Assembly (NCBI GenBank): GCA_032622095.1
Contig: CP136064.1
Coordinates: 178,654,011-178,718,010 of the forward strand
Direction of reading: 5' to 3'
DNA from: Siphonodentalium dalli
Lineage: Eukaryota; Mollusca; Scaphopoda; Gadilida; Siphonodentaliidae
Length of the DNA stretch: 64,000 nucleotides
Shown: positions 1-9,323 of the stretch, piece by piece
How positions within the stretch are numbered: the first letter of the stretch is position 1
Layout: the number at the start of each line of letters is the position of its first letter
The notes under the pieces: model-generated
Database searches by the model: none
Told to the model about the DNA's origin: nothing
The model's input: only the letters and a program-made list of their open reading frames with translations
Program-made: the position numbers and the translations under genes

Positions 1-341
1 CGCGGAAACGTTCACATCATTACCTTTTAACTGATAGCGTTCGGTCTCTTCCATCGCTTTAAGCATTCGGATTTTGGAGGTAAACGTGTATTTGTTCACT
101 TACGGACTAATAAAGCTGTCCGGTATTCGGAGTACAGAGGTTTCGGATTACAGAGGTAATAATTAGTGACAATGCACTTGGGCAAATTCGGGACGGAACA
201 ATTCGTTCAGAATGGATAGGGGTTCGTATTGTAGAGGGTCCGGTTTGGAGAGGTTTCTCTGTAATATTTCTAGCTAGAGTTCAATGAAGTGGGGACTTTG
301 GAAATAATTTGGGGAAGGACTAACAACTGTCAATCACTTAC
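1..341. other. Intron with repeat-like tip sequence
   Basis: Start of the intron following the last visible exon. The segment near 120-160 repeats the phrase TTCGGA(g/t)TACAGAGGT twice. This resembles terminal sequences of pogo/Tigger-type DNA transposons, but no complete element can be delimited. Confidence 0.35.
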
Positions 342-951
342 CAACAAATGTCTCGTTACAGAAATTCTGATCCTTCGCTGTGGCCTCCTGTTGTTGATTA
401 CTGTCTGGTGAATCAGTGATGAATAACGTACAGTTCATATTCACATTGGTTCGTCCTGCAGACAGGGGTGTACCTGGCGACCTAACACCACCAGAGAAAT
501 TCCGCGATTTGTTCTGGATAGATTTTCGCTGCATCAACACGACAGGGCTCGAAGCGTCGGGCGATACGACTATCTCCTCCTGCACAATTCGCTTTCTGTT
601 TACTGACAGAGGTGTCTGTCTGCCCGACATCGTCAGCACTGAATTATTTAAAGGAGATGATGGAACTGGTGAATGAGACTCTGACTTAACTTTATGCAAC
701 AGTGCTGACCTGAAGTCATTTGACTCAGAGTACTTATGTTCTTTAGCCTCTGAAGGATCCATTGGTGGTTTGTTCTCCTTATCAGAACTGTCGTCCACAT
801 TAAGGTTTTCATAACTATTTTCAGCCTTTATCAAACTCTTGGTGTCATTATCTTTCTGAACATCTGGTTCTCTTTTGACAATAGGTTTCGAATCAAGTGG
901 GTCCTCAAGCTGCTGATTTTTAATATGAGGTTTTAAAACTGGTAGCTGGAC
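342..951 (-). CDS. ERCC6L: ERCC6L exon, Ser/Thr-Pro-rich tail
   Basis: This 610-bp exon (203 codons plus 1 nt) begins VQLPVLKPHIKNQQLEDP. It contains PIVKREPD and HKVKSE (psi-K-x-E sumoylation consensus) and several proline-directed sites, including GRQTPLSVNRK, IVVSPDASSP and VRSPGTPLSAG. It appears disordered. CDK1 phosphorylation of this region in PICH creates PLK1 docking sites in vertebrates; equivalence here is inferred. Acceptor TTTTTCCAG/GTC; donor GTTG/GTAAGTG, so the gene continues left of the window. Confidence 0.85.
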
Positions 952-1069
952 CTGGAAAAACAAGAGGCATGCATCAGAGATGCTGTGGTCGAGTTATAGT
1001 ATAAGAGAAAGTGTGCTTGAGTAGAACCCATTAAACGAATTTAGTCAAATTCAGGTTAGGCTAAAATAA

Positions 1070-1250
1070 AATGATTTGAATCCCAGACAATTTTGTTCGG
1101 AATCAATGAGGGAGGGAAGACTTTTATTATTTTTGTGTGTACATCATAAGCATGGATCATGATAGCTTCTCTTACCTGGTAATAGTCAGAAAATGTAGAG
1201 GGAACTTTGTTTTGCATGTACACTCATTTAATCTGATATAAGAAATTACA
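1070..1250 (+). repeat. Dispersed repeat, copy 1 (partner at 15110)
   Basis: Shares an ordered set of words with 15110-15310: AGGCAATTTT or AGACAATTTT, AATCAATGAGG, a T-rich run, and GTAGRGGGAACTTTGT. The same orientation and spacing suggest two diverged copies of one interspersed element. Family unknown. Confidence 0.45.
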
Positions 1251-1422
1251 TTGTGCCACTAGTATACATATATAACATAGGGATCACCAATATAGTTCTA
1301 TAATTCCCCTGACTATTCACAATTGTTACTGTTGACTATAAATTTACACCTCTCCATTATATTAACATGTGAGCCTAAATTTCAACCAGTGCCTTTCAAT
1401 TGTTCCGAATGGAGTTACAATA

Positions 1423-1465
1423 AGGCCTAAAAAAAATACATTTGTTTCCGCTAACGAGCTGAAAA
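1423..1465 (+). repeat. GCCTA-Ans-GTTTCCGCTAAC repeat, inverted partner at 8918
   Basis: AGGCCTAAAAAAAATAC followed by TTTGTTTCCGCTAACG occurs here. Its reverse complement occurs at 8915-8952 (GTTAGCGGAAACAAACGT, poly-T, AGGCCTAAG). Probably ends of a DNA-transposon-like repeat. Confidence 0.45.
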
Positions 1466-1689
1466 AAATCAGGGTAGGTTGGTAGGCTAAACTTGTTTTT
1501 TTTTTTTTACTTTTTTTTTTCAGTATCTTTAAAAATAACTGTATAATACTTGTCAATAACCCAAACTGTGCACTTCTTAGCCCCAATCAGGTTAACCCAA
1601 ATGACAGAGGAACTAAAAACTCCAATTCAATCTTACATATGCTTCAATATTTACATATATACTAGTCTATATACTAATATAGTCTTTGA

Positions 1690-2115
1690 TAATCCTAATA
1701 TTTCCTATATGGCCTGGTGACAACTGGAGTCAGTCCAGCACCACTGCACTGTCACATATTGGAGTGACCGTCTTGTACCGATCTCTTAATGATGGCTTCA
1801 CAACCCCACTGTCTCCTCCGCATTCGGTGAAGGATCTAGGTATTTTTTGGGGACACCTGTTTTTGGGCAATGATATGCCAAAGACATAACTAACCTGAAG
1901 GCCTGAGCGGAGGAAGGTTTGGGAGGGGTGACCCCCTGCTGATGGTGGGGGTTCTCCCCCTGGACAAATTTTGAAAATCCATTGCATTTAGAGCTAATCT
2001 AGGGCACTTTGAGTCAGTATTTTGAATTTTACTGAGAGGTCAATTTGATCAAGTTTCTCAAGCATAACTTTGGAAATTTTTATATATGTATGGATTGGAA
2101 ATGCTTATAACTTAT
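1690..2115 (+). repeat. Interspersed repeat, inverted partner at 41424
   Basis: From about 1820 to 2110 the segment matches the reverse complement of 41424-41780. Shared words include GTATTTTTTGGGGACA or its diverged form, GAGTCAGTATTTTGAATTTT, GAGGTCAATTTGATCA and ATTGGAAATGCT. It is a diverged element present in both orientations within one gene. The coding frames across it are not conserved between copies. Confidence 0.6.
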
Positions 2116-2531
2116 TGTCAGATATCTTTTGGTTCAATGGATTATGCTTATGATGCTTGAAATGAGACTTACCATTATCACTCTAATTCATATAATAGGC
2201 TATTTTATAAAATTCAAGTGAGACACATACATAATATACTACATGTAGTACAGAAACAAAGTCTATTTAGTTAGTATTTACTATTTATAGTACTAATCTC
2301 TATGTTAATTTTTCATTTGGTATAATGAGATCCCACCTGATAACCAGGTTGATTCGATCAAATTGTTAATGTTCCTGTACTGTATTTGATTGAAATACTG
2401 AAGTCTGAAGGCTGAATCATAACAAACCTGAACTGAAACTACATGTATTTGAAGTTTTCACAGATGAAAGCTAGATAAAGCCAAACATACCGGGTACATG
2501 TACTTTACAGTATGATTCCAACTGTTAAACT
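2116..2531. other. AT-rich intron, nothing recognised
   Basis: Plain AT-rich sequence up to the left edge of the retrotransposon. No repeat partner or coding signal was seen. Confidence 0.6.
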
Positions 2532-2730
2532 TAATGCACCCAGGGCCGATAAGGTTCGGGGTGATTTATGTGGTTCTTTGATCCTGTCATCCGGCAGACA
2601 TTCCGGTTTTTCGGTACGATCCGTTCCGTATCGGCCGAACTTAAAGTCCGCATTTTACATCCGCCCGGAATGCTGCCTCCTTCCGGTAACTGAGAAAGCA
2701 ATTCACTTTTGAATTATACGCATCGCGCTC
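2532..2730 (+). repeat. Ngaro split direct repeat A1
   Basis: 199 bp starting TAATGCACCCAGGGCCGATA and ending CATCGCGCTC, identical as read to 7901-8099. It forms the left end of the element and runs straight into the Gag leader. Confidence 0.93.
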
Positions 2731-2925
2731 GGTTGTGTGTCGTCAAATCCTATCTGTTTCCATCCGTCACCGTGTTTCTTCGCCAGCCTTCATTTATTCG
2801 TCTATCATCTTGTTCCTTGTGCGTTCTGTCTGCGTCCTGTTCCGTCGGCGTTACCTATTTTCGTGGGTAGCGCACGTGTTTCCCTGTTTGTGTTTGTCGT
2901 TCGGTGGCAATCACATATTTCTCTT

Positions 2926-4188
2926 ATGGTTCGTACGGGATCTCGCGGTCGGGCCCGCGACCGTTCATCTCGTAGCAGTCGCCAGGATGCGTCTGCCAGC
3001 TCGTCTCGTGCTGGTCCTGCTTCCAGTGACCGTGTTGGGCCTTCTTCTCGGGGTTCGGCCAGTGTGTCATCTGTGGCTGATTCACGGGTGCGCGGCCGTG
3101 GTCAGCATTCGCGTGGCAGGCCTGCTCGTGGCTCTGGACGGGGACGCCGCGCCTCCCGTGGCCGTGTTTCCCATTCTCGTGGCCGCGATCCTGTTCGTCA
3201 GCCTCGTCGTCAGCCCAGTCGTCAGTCTCGTCGCCGACAGGATGGTTCTCCGCGCCCCAAGTTTCCGCGCTATGGATCCAGGTCACCATCAGCGTCTCCT
3301 TTGTCGACCCGTCGTCGCAGCAGTTCTGATGACAGCTCCACTTCTCTCCGCCGCCGCGAGGATTCCCGTGTGGCGTCAGTGATCCACCGACCGAACGCTC
3401 CGGCAAGAGACGGAACTGATCCGGGTAATGCCTTATTTAGTTTTCCATCCTCGCTGGTCTCCCCTTGGGACGCCCCCTTGCCGATTCCTACGGCGGCAGA
3501 TGGCTATGGCTCTCATGTTTCCCGATCTATTCGCGACAAAATTTTCCGGGGCGATTTTATCAATTTGGATCAGCTGCAGGAACCTGCCGCCTCTATTCAT
3601 ACCGTTGACCCCCATCAGTTGGTTGTCTCTGCTTCCGGGCGAATCCGTGTTGCGCCAAGCGGGCATGCTGCTCCAATAACGTCTGTTGACTCGTGGACCG
3701 ATGCATTTCTCACTTTCATTTCGGTATACCTCGACGTTCACCCTGAATCGTCGGCCCAGCCCCTTTTGCGTTACCTGCGCACCATTCGTTGGGCGGCTGC
3801 TAAATGTGGGGGATCTGCCTGGCAGGTGTACGATACCCAATTTCGGTTGAAGTGGGATGGTAATACAGCTACTCCTTGGGAGACCATCGACCCTAACATT
3901 TGGCTGCTGGTCATGACGCCCCAGGTTCGGCAACCTCCGCAGCCGACTCCGCCTCCGGTTCGTGCCTCCGGGCGTGCGGACAATTTTCCCACGCGTCCGG
4001 GCCGTCCCAGTCCCGTCTGTTTTGAATTCAACGCCGGCCGCTGCTCCTGGCCAAACTGTCGTTTTCGACACATCTGCAACATCTGCTCAGAGCCTCATGC
4101 CGCAACCGCTGCCCATGGACAAGACTTTCGCCGCTCAGCCCGCGGCGGTCGCCAGCAGCGTCTACCAGCTCGCCCCTTCCGCCGTTAA
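2926..4188 (+). CDS. Ngaro ORF1, Gag-like protein with zinc-finger motifs
   Basis: The frame is open from 2737, but the first ATG is at 2926, giving 420 residues beginning MVRTGSRGRARDRSSRSSRQ. The N-terminal third is very rich in Arg and Ser, consistent with nucleic-acid binding. The middle, from about SFPSSLVSPWDAPLP, is a likely capsid-type core. Near the C-terminus is a CCCH-type array (C-x7-C-x4-C-x3-H in the CFEFNAGRC region), followed by C-x2-C-x3-H-x5-H. The role is inferred from position and composition: packaging of element RNA. Its last 92 bases overlap the RT frame. Confidence 0.8.
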   Translation: MVRTGSRGRARDRSSRSSRQDASASSSRAGPASSDRVGPSSRGSASVSSVADSRVRGRGQHSRGRPARGSGRGRRASRGRVSHSRGRDPVRQPRRQPSRQSRRRQDGSPRPKFPRYGSRSPSASPLSTRRRSSSDDSSTSLRRREDSRVASVIHRPNAPARDGTDPGNALFSFPSSLVSPWDAPLPIPTAADGYGSHVSRSIRDKIFRGDFINLDQLQEPAASIHTVDPHQLVVSASGRIRVAPSGHAAPITSVDSWTDAFLTFISVYLDVHPESSAQPLLRYLRTIRWAAAKCGGSAWQVYDTQFRLKWDGNTATPWETIDPNIWLLVMTPQVRQPPQPTPPPVRASGRADNFPTRPGRPSPVCFEFNAGRCSWPNCRFRHICNICSEPHAATAAHGQDFRRSARGGRQQRLPARPFRR

Positions 4189-5770
4189 TCTAGACTATTT
4201 GTGTTGGTGGCTTGGGAGGTACCCTCGCCACCAAGTCGCGCGGGAACTCCGGTTCGGTTTTACTCATGGTTTTCCACTCCATTATACTGGCCCGCGTCTG
4301 CCAACTGACGCTCCGAACCTCAAGTCTGCTCGTGACCGTCCCGAGGTCGTCCGGGAAAAGATCCTTAAGGAAGTTCGCCTTGGTCGCATTGCTGGTCCTT
4401 TCTGTGCTCGTCCAATTCCAACGCTCCGCGTGTCGCCGCTTGGACTGGTGCCTAAACATGAACCTGACTCATTCCGTCTCATCCATCACCTCTCCTATCC
4501 GGCAGGCCAGTCGCTCAATGATCATATTCCGCGCGAATTCACTACTGTCACATATACCAGTTTTGACGCTGCTGTTGCCACCATCCAGTCCCTTGGGGCC
4601 GGGACTTTGCTCGCGCGCGGGGATTTGGAGGCTGCTTATCGTAATCTTCGCATCTACCCGGGCGATTTCGATCAACTTGGTTTTAAACTGGACGACATGT
4701 ATTATTTCGACAAATGCTTACCTTTCGGCTGCAGCGTGTCGTGCGCAACTTTTGAAAAATTCTCGACATTTTTGGAATGGGTTGTTAAGCAGCGGTCCGG
4801 CAACCCACACATCTTGCACTACTGCGATGACTTCCTGTTCTGTGGTCCGCCAGCCACGTCCCAGGCCTCAGACAGTCTTGACATGTTTCATCGCGTTTGC
4901 TCTGATCTTGGCGTACCTATTGCTCATGAAAAAACGGTCTCGCCCACCTCGAAGCTCTGCTACCTTGGTCTCGAACTCGATACGTTGGCTAACGCGGTGC
5001 GTCTCCCTGCTGAGAAGCTCACAGCCATTCAGTCCAAAATCTCTATGGCTTTGCGCTGCCGTAAAATCTCGGTCCGTGAACTACAGTCGCTCATTGGCTC
5101 ATTACAATTTGCGTGCAAGGCGATTCGTCCGGGCCGCCCATTTTGTCGTCGCCTGATTGATGCCCTGCAGGGATTTTCTAAGCCGCATCACAAAATCCGA
5201 ATTAATTCTGGCATGCGTGCCGATTTGGCCACGTGGTTACAGTTCTTCACGTCATTCAATGGGATCTACCTTTTCCCTTCTGCGACCTGGCTCCATGATA
5301 CCAACATCAATTTCCACACAGACGCTTGTGGTGGTCAGTCCGGCGGCTTTGGCGCTTATTTCAACGGCCTTTGGGCTTTTGGCAAGTGGCCCCTTCCTTG
5401 GCATGCTTTGGGCCTGACCCGCAATATGGGTGTCCTCGAGATGTTCCCAGTCTTAGTGGCCATCAGCGTCTGGGGGCGTCGCCTCCGGAATCATCGCCTC
5501 CATTTACACTGTGATAACATTACCGTGGTCCGCGCCATCGACGACCAAACTTCCAAATGCAAGCCGCTCATGGCCCTGTTGCGCCAGCTGGTCCTGCTGC
5601 TCCTGTCTCACAACATCTCCTTGCGTGCTTCATGGATCGCGTCTCGTGATAATGCTCTCGCTGACAGCCTCTCTCGTTTCCAGATGAAACGTTTCCGTCG
5701 ACTGGCGCCGTCCGCCGCCCGAACGCCAACACCATTTCCCAGGTGCCTGTGGACCTGCGTCGACATGTAA
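4097..5770 (+). CDS. Ngaro ORF2, reverse transcriptase and RNase H
   Basis: The frame is open from 3962; the first ATG is at 4097 (557 residues), overlapping ORF1 in another frame. RT motifs in order are SPLGLVPK and RLIHHLSYP, RGDLEAAYRN (first catalytic Asp at 4622), FGCSVSCATFEKF, then YCDD at 4820-4831 with both catalytic Asp, and the LCYLGLELD thumb-side block. RNase H follows with HTDACGG (Asp at 5321), LHCDN (5513) and SRDNALADSLSR (5663), so all carboxylates look intact. No protease or integrase was seen, as expected for the DIRS order. The C-terminal end overlaps the recombinase frame. Confidence 0.93.
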   Translation: MPQPLPMDKTFAAQPAAVASSVYQLAPSAVNLDYLCWWLGRYPRHQVARELRFGFTHGFPLHYTGPRLPTDAPNLKSARDRPEVVREKILKEVRLGRIAGPFCARPIPTLRVSPLGLVPKHEPDSFRLIHHLSYPAGQSLNDHIPREFTTVTYTSFDAAVATIQSLGAGTLLARGDLEAAYRNLRIYPGDFDQLGFKLDDMYYFDKCLPFGCSVSCATFEKFSTFLEWVVKQRSGNPHILHYCDDFLFCGPPATSQASDSLDMFHRVCSDLGVPIAHEKTVSPTSKLCYLGLELDTLANAVRLPAEKLTAIQSKISMALRCRKISVRELQSLIGSLQFACKAIRPGRPFCRRLIDALQGFSKPHHKIRINSGMRADLATWLQFFTSFNGIYLFPSATWLHDTNINFHTDACGGQSGGFGAYFNGLWAFGKWPLPWHALGLTRNMGVLEMFPVLVAISVWGRRLRNHRLHLHCDNITVVRAIDDQTSKCKPLMALLRQLVLLLLSHNISLRASWIASRDNALADSLSRFQMKRFRRLAPSAARTPTPFPRCLWTCVDM

Positions 5771-6654
5771 CGCTGCTTTTGACTTCCTCACGGGCGCCAA
5801 AAACTCACCGCACGTATCGCACCGCCATACGGGCTTATCTCGGTTTCGCACACCAGCATCACTTGGCCGTTTCCTGGCCGCTCCCGGAACACGCTATCGT
5901 CGGGTTTATCGCGGGGCTTCATCGCTCCCAGCATTCTGCGTCAACCATTTCCACCTACCTGGCTGCCATCGGTCGGCAGCATCGACTCCGGGGTATGCGG
6001 GATCCCACTTCGACTTACCTCATTCGCCAACTATTGACCGGGGTCCGTCGCTTGACGCCTTCATCATCTCGTCCTGCTCCAGTGACAATACCTTTGCTGC
6101 GCACCTTGCTCCGCGTGCTTCCTCGCATATGCTCGTCGCCACATGAGGTCGCTTTGTTTACGTCTGCCTTTACGATGGCCTTTTTTGGACTGTTCCGCGT
6201 GGGGGAACTGGCCGCTGTGTCCAAGGCCGACTTTGGACATGCTATATTTCTTCGCGATGTCTCGTTGTGCGGCTCAGCCATTGACGTTTGGCTCCGGCAT
6301 TCTAAAACGAACCAATGTGGTCCTCCCGCTCATATTCGCATTCCGTGCCTGCCGACTGATCCACATATCTGCCCGCTGCGCGCGGCCACCACATTTCTTG
6401 CCATTCGCGGCTCCCGGTCGGGACTGTTCCTTTCTCACCAGGCTCAGACCCCGCTCACAGTCGCGCAGTTTCGGGCCGTGCTCCATCAGGCTTTGCGTAC
6501 GTCCGGCTCTCGACAATATATCACGCCGCATTCATTTCGTTCGGGTGGTGCTACCTATCTGGCGGATCTGGGCACCCCTTACCATGCCATCCAACACCGG
6601 GGTCGTTGGCGGTCTGATGTTTGTCGTCGATACATCCACTCAACATCTGCTTAG
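5743..6654 (+). CDS. Ngaro ORF3, tyrosine recombinase
   Basis: About 300 residues of tyrosine recombinase (phage-integrase fold). An N-terminal SAM-like core-binding region (THRTYRTAIRAYLGFA to YLAAIGRQHR) precedes the catalytic domain. Catalytic residues in order: Arg in LFRVGEL (6196), His and Arg in HSFRSGG (6529 and 6538), Trp in GRWRSD (6607) and Tyr in RRYIHS (6631). All five core residues are present. It would insert the element and leave no target duplication. There is no ATG near the domain start; the frame is open upstream and overlaps ORF2, so expression by frameshift, splicing or fusion is likely. The true N-terminus is unknown. Confidence 0.92.
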   Translation: MPVDLRRHVTLLLTSSRAPKTHRTYRTAIRAYLGFAHQHHLAVSWPLPEHAIVGFIAGLHRSQHSASTISTYLAAIGRQHRLRGMRDPTSTYLIRQLLTGVRRLTPSSSRPAPVTIPLLRTLLRVLPRICSSPHEVALFTSAFTMAFFGLFRVGELAAVSKADFGHAIFLRDVSLCGSAIDVWLRHSKTNQCGPPAHIRIPCLPTDPHICPLRAATTFLAIRGSRSGLFLSHQAQTPLTVAQFRAVLHQALRTSGSRQYITPHSFRSGGATYLADLGTPYHAIQHRGRWRSDVCRRYIHSTSA

Positions 6655-7267
6655 TCTCGTTTCAGTAGCCATTATCTGGGTCTTGGGTTCGTCCCACGTC
6701 TACTGGGCTCACCAGCGTGCTGTGCGGCGTCCTGTTGGCCAACATCTCCAGCTGTCCAGCCGCGGCGCTTCTGTTAGATGGATCGGCACTCGTGGGATGC
6801 TCTGGAGCGATTTCCACGCCACGTTCGACCGGGAGCTCGCCGCTTGTCCGCAGTCTCGGCATCCTACCCACATCATCATCCAGCTTGGTTCTAACGACAT
6901 CACAGCCGGTGGGTACCGTGACTTGCGTGCCAGTGTTAAGCGGGAACTTTCTTATGTGCAGGAAACTTTGCCTGACTGCACCCTTATTTGGTCACACGTG
7001 TTCCCGCGCCGCTATTGGCACAACGCCCATCGCCCGAGTATTGGTGCTCGCCAGCGCCGGGACTTTAACCAACGCATGTTGGGCTTCGTCTTGCATCACG
7101 GGGGTCGTGGCATCAAGCACCCAGACATTTGCGCTTCTGATAAGGGCATGTATCGTTCAGATGGGATCCATCTCTCCCCCGTCGGCAACGATATCTATCT
7201 GAATAGTCTCCAGGGCGCCCTGGAGACCTTCCTGGCATCTGACACTATGGTTTTCCCGGTGGTTTAA
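6584..7267 (+). CDS. Ngaro ORF4, SGNH/GDSL-type hydrolase
   Basis: 227 residues from the ATG at 6584, overlapping the end of the recombinase frame by 71 bases; a longer frame opens at 6143, but that part only shadows the recombinase. SGNH blocks: VLGSSHVYW with the nucleophile Ser (6689-6694 region), IIQLGSNDI (Asn at 6893) and DGIHLSPVGNDIY with the Asp-x-x-His pair (7160 and 7169). Hydrolases of this family accompany several Ngaro elements, where their role is unsettled (possibly ester hydrolysis). The key residues appear intact. Confidence 0.88.
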   Translation: MPSNTGVVGGLMFVVDTSTQHLLSLVSVAIIWVLGSSHVYWAHQRAVRRPVGQHLQLSSRGASVRWIGTRGMLWSDFHATFDRELAACPQSRHPTHIIIQLGSNDITAGGYRDLRASVKRELSYVQETLPDCTLIWSHVFPRRYWHNAHRPSIGARQRRDFNQRMLGFVLHHGGRGIKHPDICASDKGMYRSDGIHLSPVGNDIYLNSLQGALETFLASDTMVFPVV

Positions 7268-7500
7268 CTGTTTCATTGATGTATTTGGGCATGGAGCTCC
7301 TGGTTTGGGGGAGTGCTGCGCACTCTATGGCGGTCCTGCAGATAGTGGTAGTGGTAGTGTCGCCATAGCGTTATAACCTGTCTGGTAACTTTGATGGGTG
7401 GCTTATCAATAGTAGCTTAGTATGTTTATGACTGCGCAGTCATCTTATGCTTATTTGAGAGTGCTCTCGATCTGTAGCCTGAGTGTAATATTCCAGGCCT

Positions 7501-7903
7501 GTGCTTAGCCATAGGGAGTTGGGCTGTCCAGTGGTCTCTACTGCCATTCCTGCGTCGCACTCGCTGGGCTTCTCCCTGGTGGCCGTGTGTGCTTATTGCT
7601 TAGGGCGCCTCATAGCAATTCTTGGGCGCCGGCTCCGAATCGTACCTTAGCTCGTCGGGCCATGCTCGTGCCTGCGCTGTACAGCAGTATTTCTTCAGCG
7701 TTCTCTGCTTCGGCTTCTCGTCAGAGCGAAGGCTCTGCTTAATTGGTTTTCCATGCGTATGGGCTATCTGCAGGACAAGCTTATAATTTCATTAAAGCTG
7801 AGATCATAACCCACTCATGTGTTGTCATTTAAATATTCCATGCAGTAGTGGCAGGGCTGTCACTGGTGGGGGTAGTGTCTCTTGGATCTGAGTGATCACA
7901 TAA
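7501..7903 (+). repeat. Ngaro split direct repeat B1
   Basis: 403 bp identical as read to 8328-8730. Starts GTGCTTAGCCATAGGGAG and ends GATCACATAA, its final TAA shared with A2. It contains ATTAAA at 7791, a possible polyadenylation signal. Confidence 0.92.
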
Positions 7904-8099
7904 TGCACCCAGGGCCGATAAGGTTCGGGGTGATTTATGTGGTTCTTTGATCCTGTCATCCGGCAGACATTCCGGTTTTTCGGTACGATCCGTTCCGTAT
8001 CGGCCGAACTTAAAGTCCGCATTTTACATCCGCCCGGAATGCTGCCTCCTTCCGGTAACTGAGAAAGCAATTCACTTTTGAATTATACGCATCGCGCTC
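7901..8099 (+). repeat. Ngaro split direct repeat A2
   Basis: 199-bp copy of A1, lying between B1 and B2. Followed by 228 bp of unique sequence (8100-8327) with a C-rich start (CTCCCTCCCCCCC). Confidence 0.93.
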
Positions 8100-8327
8100 C
8101 CTCCCTCCCCCCCTTGGAGCTCCATGCCCCGCTTTGTTCGGCGTCCCGAGTGGCACGCCATATTCATTATTCTGTGATGCCTGTTTTGTTTTGGGCCTAG
8201 GGCCCTGTGTATTTGCATCTCGTTGCTGCTGTTTGTTTTCCCTTTCAGGTGCTGTGTCATCAGTGCCATTGATCCAGCTTTGGTGCGTCCTGCAGGGGTA
8301 ACTTTGGTGTTGCCCGCCCATACCACG

Positions 8328-8730
8328 GTGCTTAGCCATAGGGAGTTGGGCTGTCCAGTGGTCTCTACTGCCATTCCTGCGTCGCACTCGCTGGGCTTCT
8401 CCCTGGTGGCCGTGTGTGCTTATTGCTTAGGGCGCCTCATAGCAATTCTTGGGCGCCGGCTCCGAATCGTACCTTAGCTCGTCGGGCCATGCTCGTGCCT
8501 GCGCTGTACAGCAGTATTTCTTCAGCGTTCTCTGCTTCGGCTTCTCGTCAGAGCGAAGGCTCTGCTTAATTGGTTTTCCATGCGTATGGGCTATCTGCAG
8601 GACAAGCTTATAATTTCATTAAAGCTGAGATCATAACCCACTCATGTGTTGTCATTTAAATATTCCATGCAGTAGTGGCAGGGCTGTCACTGGTGGGGGT
8701 AGTGTCTCTTGGATCTGAGTGATCACATAA
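8328..8730 (+). repeat. Ngaro split direct repeat B2, right end
   Basis: 403-bp copy of B1 ending GATCACATAA at 8730, where AT-rich host DNA resumes. A second ATTAAA is at 8618. Confidence 0.92.
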
Positions 8731-9323
8731 ATCTTTTTGTAAACTAAAATTTCTTATGTCAATATATATAAATGTTTTGCATCTTGTTATGATATGAATT
8801 AGGACCTAAATTGAAAATAAAAAATTGAAATAATTTTTTTTTTTTTTTTTTGGTCCAATTTGTTTTTTGCAATGGCAATAAAATGTTTAGGGTCGGTTTA
8901 AAATAGGGTCGGTCGGGTTAGCGGAAACAAACGTCTTTTTTTTTTAGGCCTAAGTACAACAGAATATGATGATCAGCTAATCATTTAATTCAATGTAGTC
9001 ATCTACTTAATGTCCTATGTCGTTATGTGAATACATGATAGACAATTACATCGCGAAATAGACACACAAAAACAATCTAGGAGGCATAAGTCCTGAAAAA
9101 CATTTCAGCAGGACTTACATTCAAACACACCTGAGAGATTCATAAGTAGAAGTCATGATCCCAATTTGGTCAAAATTAAATAACGTATGTCAGAGTTATC
9201 ATGCTCATGTGATACAGACGGACTGATGGACAATGCCCACCACCATTCATCATCCATAGGTCAAGTTTGTTACACAGCACAACAAAAAACGTAAACTCAA
9301 TGATTCCTCAATGGATTCTCCCA
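8731..9323. other. AT-rich intron with GGTCGG/TAGGCCTA repeat end
   Basis: AT-rich DNA with a poly-T run at 8837-8852. GTTAGCGGAAACAAACGT, poly-T and AGGCCTAAG at 8918-8952 are the inverted partner of 1423-1465. Nothing else recognised. Confidence 0.5.

Larger units (their letters stand above)
2532..8730 (+). mobile_element. Complete Ngaro-type DIRS-order retrotransposon
   Basis: A 6.2-kb GC-richer block in an AT-rich intron, antisense to the host gene. It carries Gag, RT/RNase H, tyrosine recombinase and SGNH hydrolase frames. Termini are split direct repeats: A1 (2532-2730), then the ORFs, then B1 (7501-7903), A2 (7901-8099), unique spacer, B2 (8328-8730). This arrangement, with a tyrosine recombinase and no integrase or LTRs, defines the Ngaro group of DIRS retrotransposons. 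A1/A2 and B1/B2 are identical as read. B1 and A2 share TAA, and the element begins and ends with TAA, as expected if a circular intermediate recombines at a 3-base site without target duplication. Confidence 0.93.

Noticed and set aside
2737-2925. Gag N-terminal extension starting at 2737
   Set aside because: The codon there is GTG, unlikely as a eukaryotic start, and the extension is hydrophobic and unlike Gag; the first ATG is at 2926.
6143-6583. Long N-terminal extension of the hydrolase frame
   Set aside because: It overlaps the conserved core of the recombinase in another frame and shows no SGNH features; the hydrolase blocks begin after 6584.
2924-6871. Minus-strand open frames across the retrotransposon
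   Set aside because: They are shadows of the Gag, RT and recombinase frames in GC-rich DNA and show no domain features.
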